From Flavobacterium sp. KJJ (GTDB lineage Bacteria; Bacteroidota; Bacteroidia; Flavobacteriales; Flavobacteriaceae), in contig NZ_JARP01000001.1 of NCBI RefSeq assembly GCF_000708595.2, positions 434,001 through 498,000 of the forward strand: a stretch of 64,000 nucleotides of DNA. The letters run 5' to 3'. Shown piece after piece: positions 37,840-46,791 of the stretch. The position numbers and the translations under genes are program-made. Every line of letters starts with the position of its first letter. Position 1 is the stretch's first letter. The notes beneath the pieces are model-generated. The model was given only the letters and a program-made list of their open reading frames with translations. It ran no database searches and was not told the DNA's origin.

Positions 37840-38793
37840 ATGGTTAAAAAAAACTTATTAGCACTTATTGACGTTAAGCTCATCGTATTTTTGGTAGTGA
37901 TAATAGCGCTTTGCGGTATACTTACCTTATTATTTAGCGATAGGATAAAGGAATTTGGAACTAAATATAAGAAGGTATTCTATATCTATGTTTTCTCTTT
38001 TGTTCTTATCTATGCTCTAACAGCCTTTTTGGGCAATAATAAATTATTTAATGAACTATCAGATGAATTCCTTTTTTATCAAATAGTTTCTGCGTTGTTT
38101 GGTATACTCCATGTCTGGCTATACCGATTTTATTTGCATGAATTTAACCAAAAAAATAGGGGCAGCGAACTGTTGTTTTCGTTGTTGATTATACTTTATT
38201 CAAGTGTTTTATTCGCCATTATTTACACAGCATTAAACGGTATAGACTTGACTTTTTTAATGTGCTCGCATTTTCTTGTATTTATTGTTCCAACGGGAAT
38301 TTACATAGTTTTTGAATTTATGATGCAGATACCGCCAAAAGAATTTGTTACATGGAAAATTCCGCTAGGTGAAAATCCTTTCCCAGAAATTGAAGATGTC
38401 GAAATGAAGGACCTTTTACTCATTACATTATTAATTCAAAAGCAGGAAGATAGCAAAATTTATACTTCAATTAGATCTAAAGGACCTGTTAGGATAGATT
38501 TCGGGCCTCTATTTTATAATACAATTAAAGGCTACAATACTCAATATCCAGAAAGCAAAATAGCTTTACAGCATAATGGTGAAAATTACAACTGGGTCTT
38601 TTTTCTACAGCCAAAATGGTATCAAAATGCAAAATATGTAGATGCTGACTATACATTAGGAATGAATGGCATTACAGAAAATTCGGTTATTATTTGTAAG
38701 AGACAGAAACAAGAAATAAATAAATCTGAGAAAGAGAATAAATCAGACAGTGAAGGTTTTACATACGAACCTAAAATTAAGAAAGCAGAATAG
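37840..38793 (+). CDS. tssN: T6SS-iii membrane protein TssN
   Basis: 317 residues. About five transmembrane segments lie within the first 165 residues (for example LIVFLVVIIALCGILTLLF and FVLIYALTAFLG), followed by a soluble cytoplasmic domain (PLGENPFPEIEDVEMKDLLLI). This layout is that of TssN, one of the T6SS-iii-specific inner-membrane components thought to substitute for TssL/TssM. It lies in the same operon as tssG. Confidence 0.75.
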   Translation: MVKKNLLALIDVKLIVFLVVIIALCGILTLLFSDRIKEFGTKYKKVFYIYVFSFVLIYALTAFLGNNKLFNELSDEFLFYQIVSALFGILHVWLYRFYLHEFNQKNRGSELLFSLLIILYSSVLFAIIYTALNGIDLTFLMCSHFLVFIVPTGIYIVFEFMMQIPPKEFVTWKIPLGENPFPEIEDVEMKDLLLITLLIQKQEDSKIYTSIRSKGPVRIDFGPLFYNTIKGYNTQYPESKIALQHNGENYNWVFFLQPKWYQNAKYVDADYTLGMNGITENSVIICKRQKQEINKSEKENKSDSEGFTYEPKIKKAE

Positions 38794-38826
38794 GAATAGA
38801 GTTTTAAGAATCAAAAAATATTTGAA

Positions 38827-39888
38827 ATGTATTACACAGAAGAATCTGAGTTTTCTTATTACGGAAAATTTCGCACTTATAAAATAATGGAAGGAGACAC
38901 GCTGCAAAGCGTAGCCCAAAGTTTAGGAATAGATGCGAGAGAACTCAGAAGATATCACAATATGTATTGTCTGGTAGCAGATTTAATAGAACATGATTTT
39001 AAACGCTATTCTAAATTTTTAATTCTAGCTCCAGAAAAAAGTATTTCTGATGCAAATGAAGTCATAGCAAAAACACCCAAAAAAGTAAGCTTAGGAAAGG
39101 ATAACAAATTGCCTTTTTTACCTAGGGGTATTGATAAGGAATATAAAGTAAAATATATTTCAAATGTTGATGATCAGAGTGATGTAATGGAAATGAATGT
39201 ACGTGTAAAATGGCTTGCTACTGACAAAAATAATTTTCATTTGTTTGAGATAAATAGAAGATCTGTCTATATAAATAATACAAAACCCAATATAATTATG
39301 GATGAACTAGCACTTAAAACTGCAGAAGTTTTATATCCGCTAAAAATTGTGGTTGATGAATCGGGTAAGTGGATTGATATTTATAATTATGATGAAATTC
39401 AATGCCGTTGGAAAGATAAAAAGAAGGCCATTCTAGATTATTTTGCAGGAGAGGTAACTGAAAAATATGTTAAGAAGACAGAATATGCTTTGGAAAACAC
39501 AGAAACCTTGTTTAAATATCTTACCTCAGATTATTTTTTAAGAACTTTTTTTAACGGAATTCATGTCAGTTATACATCGACTTATTCAATTCAAAATGAA
39601 GTTTTATTTCCATTAGAAAAAGATGAAGAGTCTAAGTATGAAATAGAACAGAAGATTGATCAGTTTTTAGATCAATCAAATTTGGTAAGGATAGAACAAA
39701 AAGGTCATTATGTAGCTACTGAGAGTGAAGCCAGTTTTGAAACTGATCCCTGGACAGGGAATTATAATGCATATTATTTTCTAGATCAACATTCTTATTG
39801 TATTGAAAAGGTGAATTTAGAATGCAGTATAAAGTATGGCGAAGAAGTAAAAGCAATCATACAAATTGAATCTTTAAAAAAAGAGTAA
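38827..39888 (+). CDS. LysM-domain protein of the T6SS-iii locus
   Basis: 353 residues without a signal peptide. The N-terminal ~50 residues hold a LysM fold (YKIMEGDTLQSVAQSLGIDARELRRYH). The rest is unassigned, with an aromatic C terminus. Cytoplasmic location and its place between tssN and a PAAR-like gene suggest a baseplate or spike-loading role. LysM domains occur in baseplate wedge proteins of phages and extracellular contractile systems. No enzymatic motif seen. Confidence 0.72.
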   Translation: MYYTEESEFSYYGKFRTYKIMEGDTLQSVAQSLGIDARELRRYHNMYCLVADLIEHDFKRYSKFLILAPEKSISDANEVIAKTPKKVSLGKDNKLPFLPRGIDKEYKVKYISNVDDQSDVMEMNVRVKWLATDKNNFHLFEINRRSVYINNTKPNIIMDELALKTAEVLYPLKIVVDESGKWIDIYNYDEIQCRWKDKKKAILDYFAGEVTEKYVKKTEYALENTETLFKYLTSDYFLRTFFNGIHVSYTSTYSIQNEVLFPLEKDEESKYEIEQKIDQFLDQSNLVRIEQKGHYVATESEASFETDPWTGNYNAYYFLDQHSYCIEKVNLECSIKYGEEVKAIIQIESLKKE

Positions 39889-39948
39889 ACTCAAATTAAC
39901 AGCAAAGAGTAGTAAACAGAGAATACAATATTCAAAAATAGTAAAGCA

Positions 39949-40440
39949 ATGAGTGAGAAACATATAGTAGTACAGGGAGCTTCGTTAAAATGTAAGTTTA
40001 GTGTAGATCCGAAAACAGATATATTAAAAGTAAAATCGCAAGAGAAACATTATGCTAATGATAAAGATGCAGCAAAAAAACTCATTGCTACTGATAAAGA
40101 AATAGGACAGACTCTAGAAAAAAATACTTTTGGCAATTGCAAATTACAACCCACGGGCAATAGTTTTAAACCTTGTCAAGCTGTAATAACTAAATGGAGC
40201 GCTTTTTACGAAAAGGTAACTCTGAGTAATCAAGGTAAAATATTACTGGAAGATAGTAAAGCGACATGTCCAATTGGAGGACCAGATTGTATAGAAGTAG
40301 TGAAACATGGTCAAAAAGCAGAAGTGAGTAAACAAAATGCTAAAAAAGCTAAACCACAAATAAGCAACCAGTTAAATCCTCTTGTAAATACATCAGAGTT
40401 TCAGGAAGATTTAGAAGATAGTGATTCAATTTGTAAATAA
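39949..40440 (+). CDS. PAAR-like protein, DUF4280 type
   Basis: 163 residues. The cysteine pattern (GASLKC, GNC, KPC, TCPIGGPDC) and the core VVQGASLKC ... LLEDSKATCPIGGPDC are those of DUF4280 PAAR-like proteins, which sharpen the VgrG tip and carry effectors in Bacteroidota. A charged C-terminal tail of about 50 residues may contact the effector encoded 11 bp downstream. Confidence 0.82.
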   Translation: MSEKHIVVQGASLKCKFSVDPKTDILKVKSQEKHYANDKDAAKKLIATDKEIGQTLEKNTFGNCKLQPTGNSFKPCQAVITKWSAFYEKVTLSNQGKILLEDSKATCPIGGPDCIEVVKHGQKAEVSKQNAKKAKPQISNQLNPLVNTSEFQEDLEDSDSICK

Positions 40441-40451
40441 AATATTGTAGT

Positions 40452-42950
40452 ATGTCAGATTTTAAAATAATTGGAAATCCAGATCCTGTTGTAGGCAAGG
40501 AAGAATTCTATTCGGTAAATACTTTTTTGTCAAATGTTCTGCCTTCCCAAAATTCAGCTTCTGATAATAGTTTTGAGCAGCCTGTAAAATGGGAAATTTA
40601 TATACTCGAAAATGGCAGATGGCGTAAGACAAAAGAAAATGATAAAACAGGAAAGAAAATATCCTATACTTTCCTGCAAAAAAGTTTAAATAGAAAAGGC
40701 ATTCGTATTCTAGCAAAAAGAGGAGAGGATATAGCACGCCTTAATATAAAAACACATCCAGCGGAAAAACCAAAAATTGAAAGTATTGAATTGCTTGATA
40801 AAAACGGACAAAAACCAGCGAAACCGCTTTCGTACGGACAGACTCTTAAAGCAAGAGTTCACTGCCTGCACATGGAAAAGCAGAAAATATTTGTAACGCT
40901 ATGGGAAGATGATGCTGTTGGTGCGGGACATAATAAAGCAAATGAAAAAAATATAATACAGACACTTTCAGGAATCGTTAAAAAAGGCAAAGCGGATGTT
41001 GACTTTTTGCTAAGACCAAGTTTTGCCAAAATTGCAAATAAGAGTAAAGATGAGGGGCATATTCATGAATACTATGTTACGACAGATTTTAATAAAGATA
41101 AAATTGCAAGTAATAACGTAAACGTAAATGATCTTGATGCGCCTGTAACACCTTATAAACGTAAAGTTTCGGTACAAAAGCCAGGGCCAGCTAAATCGAC
41201 AGTTTCATCACCAGAGCCAGCACAGTCAAAAGCAAAGACTCCATCTTCTGGTTCTTCTTCTTCTTCTTCTTCTTCAAAAACTAAAGCAGAAATTACCAAT
41301 GTTCATTTTACAGATACAGCAGGACATGCAATAAGAGGAGTTTTTAAAGATAAACAAATAAAAGTATGGATTGATTCTGTGGGATTAATAGGAAGACAAA
41401 TTCGTCTTAAATTGTATGAAGATGATGGAGCTGAAACATTCAGGGATTTATTATTTGATGAAAAGTTTACTATAAAAAGTAATACTTATGGAGTGCTCGT
41501 ACCGCTAGACACTATACCTAAAAATTTGGGTGACGATACTTTTGAAGGAAGCCAGCAAGAGTTGTACGCAGATGTTCAGGTTTTACAGACTAACATAAAT
41601 AAGCATAGTGACATTGTTAATGTAGATGCAAAAGTTTTTAAACCGGATCCTGTGGAAGTTGCTAATAAGGTTGCTAAGGTAGATAAAAATGATGGGAAAG
41701 ATAAAGGAAAAGTAGTTTGTCAAAAATGTATTGATCCAGTAAAGGTAAAACAACTGGAAGATTTATTTCCAAAAGCTGACAAAGAAACTTTAAGAATCAT
41801 TGCAGAAACATATACGAAGCATATGAAAGCATTAAAAATGGATACTTGCTGGAATAAAGCTCATTTTTTTGCACAGGCTATAGTTGAAAGTGGAAAAAGC
41901 TTTAAATTGAAAGAAGGAGAAGGTATGAATTTTTTGGCTGATGATTTATATTTAGGTAGATGGGATCCAAAAGAGAAAAAGTATGTTACTATATTTTCAT
42001 ATTTTAAAACTAGGAAAGAAGAGGCTTATAAATATGGTAGAATAGAAGAAATAAAGAATGGTAGAAAAATAATTACTCAAGTGGCTGATCAAAAAGCTAT
42101 TGCGAATCGTGTTTATGCTAATAGAGTAGGTAATAAAGGAATTGAATCAGGTGATGGTTGGAATTTTAGAGGCAAAGGATGTATACAATTAACAGGTAGA
42201 ACTAACTATGAAAATGCAAATAAATATACTTTAAAATATGAAAACGCAGATATAATAAAGAACCCTGATTTAGTTGCAAAAGATATCAAAATTGCAGTTT
42301 TATCATCAATGGCATATTTTGACATGTATGGAGTCAATAAAAAAGCAAACAAATGTAAGGATGTTAAAAACAAAATTGCTCCGATGATCGGAAATGATGT
42401 GCCACTTCAAGATGGAAAAACTAATCATGAAGAAAAACAAGAAGCTTTTGATGATTTAACTTCTAAGACCTTTACTATATCTAATTGTAAATATGGAAGT
42501 TCAGAAAAGATAGAAGAAAAGAAAGAGACAGGAAAAGGTGTTACAATTAGGTTGGTGAGAAAATGGCAAACAGAAAAATCGACTATTGGGGAATTTAAAA
42601 TTGATGATTCTGATATTAAGGGTTATATATTGGAAGAAAAGGGGCCGGATACAACGGTTTCGGGTATAGAGCAAAGAGTTCCTGTTGGCACTTATAATTT
42701 AAAATGGCATAATGGAACTAAGAAAAAAGGAGTCTTAAAATTATATAATAGTGATGTATCTGAAAGTAGAGCTATTTTAATACATTCTGGAAATACAGCG
42801 GCAGATACTGAAGGTTGCTTATTACCAGGAAGTTCAAAATCTACAGATTTTGTCGGAGGTAGTCAGGCAAAAGTTAAAGAAATAAATGATTATGTTAAGG
42901 AGAAAGGCGTTGAGGGAGCAAAAATTATTATAACAGCAAAGTATGAATAA
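40452..42950 (+). CDS. Large T6SS effector: GH19-like lysozyme/chitinase plus DUF5675 domain
   Basis: 832 residues. The layout is two immunoglobulin-like regions (~20-235 and ~280-400), separated by a proline/serine linker containing eight serines in a row. A glycoside hydrolase 19-type lysozyme domain follows (~420-680; HFFAQAIVESG with Glu479, then GDGWNFRGKGCIQLTGRTNYENA). The C-terminal DUF5675-like domain (~700-832) carries HSGN and a GC motif. It probably cleaves the glycan strands of peptidoglycan in target cells. The PAAR-like gene upstream is the likely carrier, and the next gene starts 8 bp inside its end. Confidence 0.85.
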   Translation: MSDFKIIGNPDPVVGKEEFYSVNTFLSNVLPSQNSASDNSFEQPVKWEIYILENGRWRKTKENDKTGKKISYTFLQKSLNRKGIRILAKRGEDIARLNIKTHPAEKPKIESIELLDKNGQKPAKPLSYGQTLKARVHCLHMEKQKIFVTLWEDDAVGAGHNKANEKNIIQTLSGIVKKGKADVDFLLRPSFAKIANKSKDEGHIHEYYVTTDFNKDKIASNNVNVNDLDAPVTPYKRKVSVQKPGPAKSTVSSPEPAQSKAKTPSSGSSSSSSSSKTKAEITNVHFTDTAGHAIRGVFKDKQIKVWIDSVGLIGRQIRLKLYEDDGAETFRDLLFDEKFTIKSNTYGVLVPLDTIPKNLGDDTFEGSQQELYADVQVLQTNINKHSDIVNVDAKVFKPDPVEVANKVAKVDKNDGKDKGKVVCQKCIDPVKVKQLEDLFPKADKETLRIIAETYTKHMKALKMDTCWNKAHFFAQAIVESGKSFKLKEGEGMNFLADDLYLGRWDPKEKKYVTIFSYFKTRKEEAYKYGRIEEIKNGRKIITQVADQKAIANRVYANRVGNKGIESGDGWNFRGKGCIQLTGRTNYENANKYTLKYENADIIKNPDLVAKDIKIAVLSSMAYFDMYGVNKKANKCKDVKNKIAPMIGNDVPLQDGKTNHEEKQEAFDDLTSKTFTISNCKYGSSEKIEEKKETGKGVTIRLVRKWQTEKSTIGEFKIDDSDIKGYILEEKGPDTTVSGIEQRVPVGTYNLKWHNGTKKKGVLKLYNSDVSESRAILIHSGNTAADTEGCLLPGSSKSTDFVGGSQAKVKEINDYVKEKGVEGAKIIITAKYE
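41252..41275 (+). repeat. TTC trinucleotide microsatellite inside effector gene
   Basis: Eight tandem TTC units encode part of the serine linker between effector domains. Slippage would change linker length without a frameshift. Confidence 0.85.
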
Positions 42951-43686
42951 ATATTTTATAATCTTTTTATTAATTGCAACATGCAATATAAATGCACAGA
43001 ATAATTTTAATGGCAAACAACTTCAAGAGGGATATAATACTAAAAACAAAAAAAAATTTATAGATAATTTCCCAAATGATTTTGAGGATTTTAAATTAGT
43101 TTTTGGTTGGAATGATAAATTAGATAAACCAAATGCATTATATAGTGAAGCAAATGATTTTATAAGATATTTTTTCGAATTATCATCTAATAATGATAAT
43201 TGCAGGAAAACAATAATAAAAATTGCATGCCAAGCTAAATGGGAAGCTGATGCGGTTAATTATTTTCATATGAATTTAGTGTTATTAGTTGAGAATAATA
43301 AAAATTTTGATAATATGTTACAAACATTAGATGATAAAGATCTAAATGATTTTTGGCATTTTTATTTTGATATTGAAAATTTAATTTATTCGAAAAAGCT
43401 TTATACTATTCTTAATGACTTTATGAAAGAAAAATCAATGTCTGTTTTTAATATACTGAAAAAGGAACGGAGTAATGGCAACAAACATAGAAAATTATAT
43501 ACATATCAAATATTTGATAAAGATGGTTATTGCAATTTAAGAAAATATGGTAATGCAAAATCTGATATTATAGGAAAAATAGAGAATAATCAAGAGATAA
43601 ATGTTTTAGATAGTTCAGAGGATTGGTGGTTTATCCAAACTAAAGAAGGAATAGCAGGATTTGTACATAAAAGTAGAATAAAATAA
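42943..43686 (+). CDS. Secreted SH3-domain protein, candidate immunity
   Basis: 247 residues with a signal peptide ending near INAQ and a C-terminal bacterial SH3 domain (YCNLRKYGNAKSDI ... WWFIQTKEG). The middle is helical and unassigned. The ATG overlaps the effector stop by 8 bp, so translation is coupled. A periplasmic protein next to a wall-degrading effector is the expected place for its immunity, and SH3 domains bind peptidoglycan, but this function is inferred only. AT-rich, like the rest of the island. Confidence 0.75.
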   Translation: MNKYFIIFLLIATCNINAQNNFNGKQLQEGYNTKNKKKFIDNFPNDFEDFKLVFGWNDKLDKPNALYSEANDFIRYFFELSSNNDNCRKTIIKIACQAKWEADAVNYFHMNLVLLVENNKNFDNMLQTLDDKDLNDFWHFYFDIENLIYSKKLYTILNDFMKEKSMSVFNILKKERSNGNKHRKLYTYQIFDKDGYCNLRKYGNAKSDIIGKIENNQEINVLDSSEDWWFIQTKEGIAGFVHKSRIK

Positions 43687-43695
43687 AAAATTGAA

Positions 43696-44343
43696 ATGAG
43701 AAAAAAGTTTTTATTAAAGATTTTGATTTTAACGTTATGTTTAATTTCATGTAATGAAAAGAAAGAAAAAGATTTAGAAGTTAAAAATTATACTACAGAA
43801 ATCATTGGTGATACTTTAATTGTTAATGAAACAAAAAATAATATAGAAAATTATAAAATAAGATATAAATCAAAGAAATACAATGTAAAAGTTGAAAAGG
43901 ATTGTGACCTTAATAAAGATGGCCAAATGGATAAAATTATAATTTTTGAGCCTTCTGAAATAGCTAATAATAAATTAACAAAAGAATCAACTGTTTGTGT
44001 TTTTATTAAGAAAAAAAAGGACTATGATGTTTATGAAAATAAAAACATTATTTACACTTCTTTTTTTAATTCAATGGCTGAAGGTCTTCAAGATTTAGTT
44101 GTTAAAGATAATTATTTCACATTCGAAGAAAATAATCAAGCTGGAGATATTAGAGGGAATTATTATATAACATTTAAATATGACTTAAAATCTAAAGAAA
44201 TTATATTGCACAAATATAGTATTGAATTAATAAGTATTGATGGTGAAAACGATAAAACGTTCACTTATGATAATACCGTATTTGGAAAAATACTTTTCAA
44301 AAATTTTGATATAGATGCTATAAAAGCGGAGATTTCTAATTAA
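43696..44343 (+). CDS. Putative lipoprotein, possible lysozyme-inhibitor-type
   Basis: 215 residues; lipobox LISC near residue 20. The body contains DLNKDGQMDKIIIFE, a calcium-binding-like D-x-N-x-D-G loop, within a beta-rich domain. This loop and the location recall the XAC2610 family of lysozyme-inhibitor-like proteins, but the match is not secure. It lies 9 bp after the SH3 gene. It may be a second immunity protein. Confidence 0.65.
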   Translation: MRKKFLLKILILTLCLISCNEKKEKDLEVKNYTTEIIGDTLIVNETKNNIENYKIRYKSKKYNVKVEKDCDLNKDGQMDKIIIFEPSEIANNKLTKESTVCVFIKKKKDYDVYENKNIIYTSFFNSMAEGLQDLVVKDNYFTFEENNQAGDIRGNYYITFKYDLKSKEIILHKYSIELISIDGENDKTFTYDNTVFGKILFKNFDIDAIKAEISN

Positions 44344-44351
44344 AATTAATT

Positions 44352-44455
44352 AACCCGATCGCGCGGATTTGCAATCCTTGCCCACTACAATAAGCCATAA
44401 TAAAAGTTATATAAAGAAAAATAATGTCAACAATGTATAGAGCGATCACAACAGA
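44352..44455 (+). repeat. Repeat element, copy 1
   Basis: About 104 bp that recur with few mismatches and one 1-nt indel at 46435-46539. Both copies run from a GC-rich CCCGAT(C/T)GCGC start through CCCACTACAATAAGCC to a short reading frame starting ATG (M-S-T-M-Y-R-A-I-T-T here, M-L-T-K-Y-K-A-I-T-T in copy 2). Confidence 0.75.
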
Positions 44456-44611
44456 GAAGTCGTATACCAGTTAACATATTGACACTTTCAGAAGATTATT
44501 ATTTTAGTTCAGCCAGAAACTATTCAGATTTAGAAAACGAATTGAGAGTTGTCATTTTAGATTTATTTTGATTTACGTTACGGGAACAGATTGCAAATCC
44601 GCGCGATCGGG
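44354..44611. mobile_element. 258-bp insertion-like element bounded by 23-bp inverted repeats
   Basis: Perfect 23-bp inverted repeats (44354-44376 and 44589-44611) enclose about 210 bp of DNA with no intact ORF. It resembles a MITE or palindromic repeat pair. It lies immediately 5' of a truncated L,D-transpeptidase-like tail. The right-hand repeat is in frame with that tail, so it is probably the inserted boundary. No target-site duplication was recognised. Confidence 0.6.
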
Positions 44612-44840
44612 TAGTGGTGCGCTAATGGTAACGCATGGTTGCATTAGAGTTTATAATGCAGATATGCCACAGATAACAAAGTATTTTTCAAATTGCTTAA
44701 ATTCAAATAAAAAAGTTTTTGTGTATGTCGAAGAATTCGACCCTAAAAACTTAAATAAATTATTTACAGATTATGATACAGTTGCAGACCCTAAAGATTC
44801 AACGACTAATAGAAAAAATAAAAAAAATGACGCTCAGTAA
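44612..44840 (+). pseudogene. Truncated L,D-transpeptidase-like (YkuD) effector tail
   Basis: Frame reading ALMVTHGCIRVYNADMPQ, then a charged C terminus. The HGCIRV motif is the catalytic cysteine block of YkuD L,D-transpeptidases. No fold upstream of this block is present; the reading frame runs instead into the 23-bp repeat, so it is the C-terminal remnant of a longer protein. It overlaps the start of the SH3 lipoprotein gene at 44827, as the effector at 40452 overlaps its own downstream SH3 gene. Confidence 0.65.
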
Positions 44841-45942
44841 GTATACCTATATTTTGTTGATTTTATTAAATATATCTTGCCAAGGTCAGGGTGATAAAAA
44901 AAATAATATAAAAAAAAAAGAAATAGAAATGTTTACCAATGTTTTAAGTAAGTCGAATTATAAAAATACAGAAGAAAATTTTGAAAAGGTTAACAAAGAT
45001 ATTATTGGTGTTGATACTCATGATTTGAAAGGAGGTTATGATGATATCAATATTCTTGGTGAATCTATAGATTATAAAATATGTAAAGAGGGGAGATATA
45101 TCAAAATAGGAGAAGATATTTTACCTGATATTGATAACATTAAAGAAGATAAATTTATAAGTTATCCATATATGAAATCACTTATAAATTTAAATAAAAT
45201 TATATACTTAAATGATGTTGCCTCTACTTCAATTACAGGTATTAAAGATATTGATTTAGCAAGAGATATAGTTGTATTATTTAATTATGAAAAAAATGAA
45301 TCTTTACTAAAAAAAGTTTGTGATAATATTGGTGATTGGGATGATTTTTCAAATAATTTTAAATTGTCAATGGTCTTTTATAATAAAGATCATACTGTTA
45401 GACGAAAATCTCTTAAATACTTATCAAAAAATCAAGAACTTATCTATCATATAACTTTTTATTTAGCTGATAATAGAAGAGATATAATTAAAGTGAATAA
45501 ATTATCCACAGAAAAAATTGATGAAGCTATTGCATATCTTTTAAATCTTGGCCTTGACGCCAAATCTAATACTGACATTGATACAGATAGTGATATGGCT
45601 TATAGACTTTTGAATAATATTCTGATTTCTCATCCTAATACAACTACATCTTTTGAAAAAAATAATTATTATGGTTATGAGGATCTAAGGTTTTTTGTAA
45701 AAGTTTTTCGTACTACGCAAGAAAACAACGATCAACTTTCTGAAACTAAAGTATATTATATTCAAGACCCTGATGGATTTACCAATTTAAGAAAAGATAA
45801 AAACAGTAACTCTGATATAATTCAAAAAATTAAATCTGGAGAAAAAATCGATGTATTAGATGATTCAGGTAATTGGTGGTTTATACAAACTAAATCAGGT
45901 AGTAAAGGATATGTTTACAAAACCAAAGTAAAGACTGAATAA
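44827..45942 (+). CDS. SH3-domain lipoprotein, candidate orphan immunity
   Basis: 371 residues. The ATG at 44827 gives a lipoprotein signal with lipobox NISC; a longer frame starting at 44773 is unlikely. A helical body of ~290 residues precedes a C-terminal SH3 domain (NLRKDKNSNSDI ... NWWFIQTKSG), clearly related to that at 43500-43686. It follows the truncated transpeptidase tail, so it looks like the immunity gene left when the toxin was lost. Confidence 0.78.
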   Translation: MTLSKYTYILLILLNISCQGQGDKKNNIKKKEIEMFTNVLSKSNYKNTEENFEKVNKDIIGVDTHDLKGGYDDINILGESIDYKICKEGRYIKIGEDILPDIDNIKEDKFISYPYMKSLINLNKIIYLNDVASTSITGIKDIDLARDIVVLFNYEKNESLLKKVCDNIGDWDDFSNNFKLSMVFYNKDHTVRRKSLKYLSKNQELIYHITFYLADNRRDIIKVNKLSTEKIDEAIAYLLNLGLDAKSNTDIDTDSDMAYRLLNNILISHPNTTTSFEKNNYYGYEDLRFFVKVFRTTQENNDQLSETKVYYIQDPDGFTNLRKDKNSNSDIIQKIKSGEKIDVLDDSGNWWFIQTKSGSKGYVYKTKVKTE

Positions 45943-46102
45943 ATCACTACATAAAATGAATGTTGTTTCTTGACATATTAAAAAGAAAAGTCTCAGCTAG
46001 CAAAGGTTTTATGCTTTTGTTAGCTGATGGAATTTTAATAATTATGATTTTGTTTTTGTAATTCTTAGAATAATTTGCTTTTGTAAAAACTTATATAAAG
46101 AC

Positions 46103-46406
46103 ATGTTTAAAAGATTTAAAAATATTTTAGAAGTGACGAAGTCATCGCAGAGCACAGAAGATGATGCAAAAGCGTTTTATGATTGGTGGAAGGAGTTGTA
46201 TAAATTAAATCCTAAAGTTAAACCAGGTGTGAGAAGATGTAAATGTAAATTCTAAAGTGATTTCAAAAATTGCTTCTGGAAAGCATATTATGGTTTTAGA
46301 TAATATCGAAAAGGATAAAATAGAATCTCAAAAAGGATGGTGTTATATTCAAACTGAAGAAGGTTTGAAAGGATATATACACAAAAGTAGAATTGCATCT
46401 AATTAA
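46103..46406 (+). pseudogene. Frameshifted SH3-domain gene remnant
   Basis: ATG 46103 begins a 50-codon frame (MFKRFKNILEV ...) that ends at 46255. The +1 frame from about 46237 continues as an SH3 domain (SKVISKIASGKHIMVLD ... WCYIQTEEGLKGYIHKSR) to a stop at 46404-46406. A single-base change near 46230-46240 would join the two. It is the third SH3 copy in this island and has no signal peptide. Confidence 0.65.
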
Positions 46407-46791
46407 ACAGCTCAAAAAAACAAAACAGTTTTAAAACCCGATTGCGCAGATTTGCAATCCGTGCCCACTACAATAAGCCATAATAAAAGTAATATAAAGA
46501 AAAAATAATGTTAACAAAGTATAAAGCTATCACAACAGATCAGGCTTATTTTCTAACAATAATGTCCTAAGGTATCTAAAATGACTAAACAAGCAGATCT
46601 AATTTTTTAAACAGTCTTTATAAGTAATAGTTTAAAATAATTACGACAATACCACACTTTAAAAAATCCAAAAACAAATAAAAGCTAATTACTAGCCACG
46701 GCTAATAATTAATAAAATCCTTATGTAATCTAATTACATGAGGCATTTTGCTATGGAATAAATTGAACAAAATTATAAAGAAATAAAAATC
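46407..46791. other. Intergenic region before tssK with repeat copy 2
   Basis: It contains repeat copy 2 (46435-46539) and then about 250 bp of AT-rich DNA with no ORF. A few small imperfect inverted repeats (for example around 46735) are visible. No TAnnTTTG promoter was found ahead of tssK, so expression of tssK-tssC may depend on read-through or an unrecognised promoter. Confidence 0.45.
46435..46539 (+). repeat. Repeat element, copy 2
   Basis: Second copy of the element at 44352-44455, same orientation, without a partner inverted repeat. The frame M-L-T-K-Y-K-A-I-T-T starts at 46508 and runs 20 codons. Confidence 0.72.

Noticed and set aside
41252-41275. TTC repeat as phase-variation switch
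   Set aside because: Units of three bases cannot shift the frame; only linker length may vary.
44352-46539. CRISPR array
   Set aside because: Only two repeat copies about 2 kb apart, with protein-coding DNA between, and no regular spacers or cas genes.
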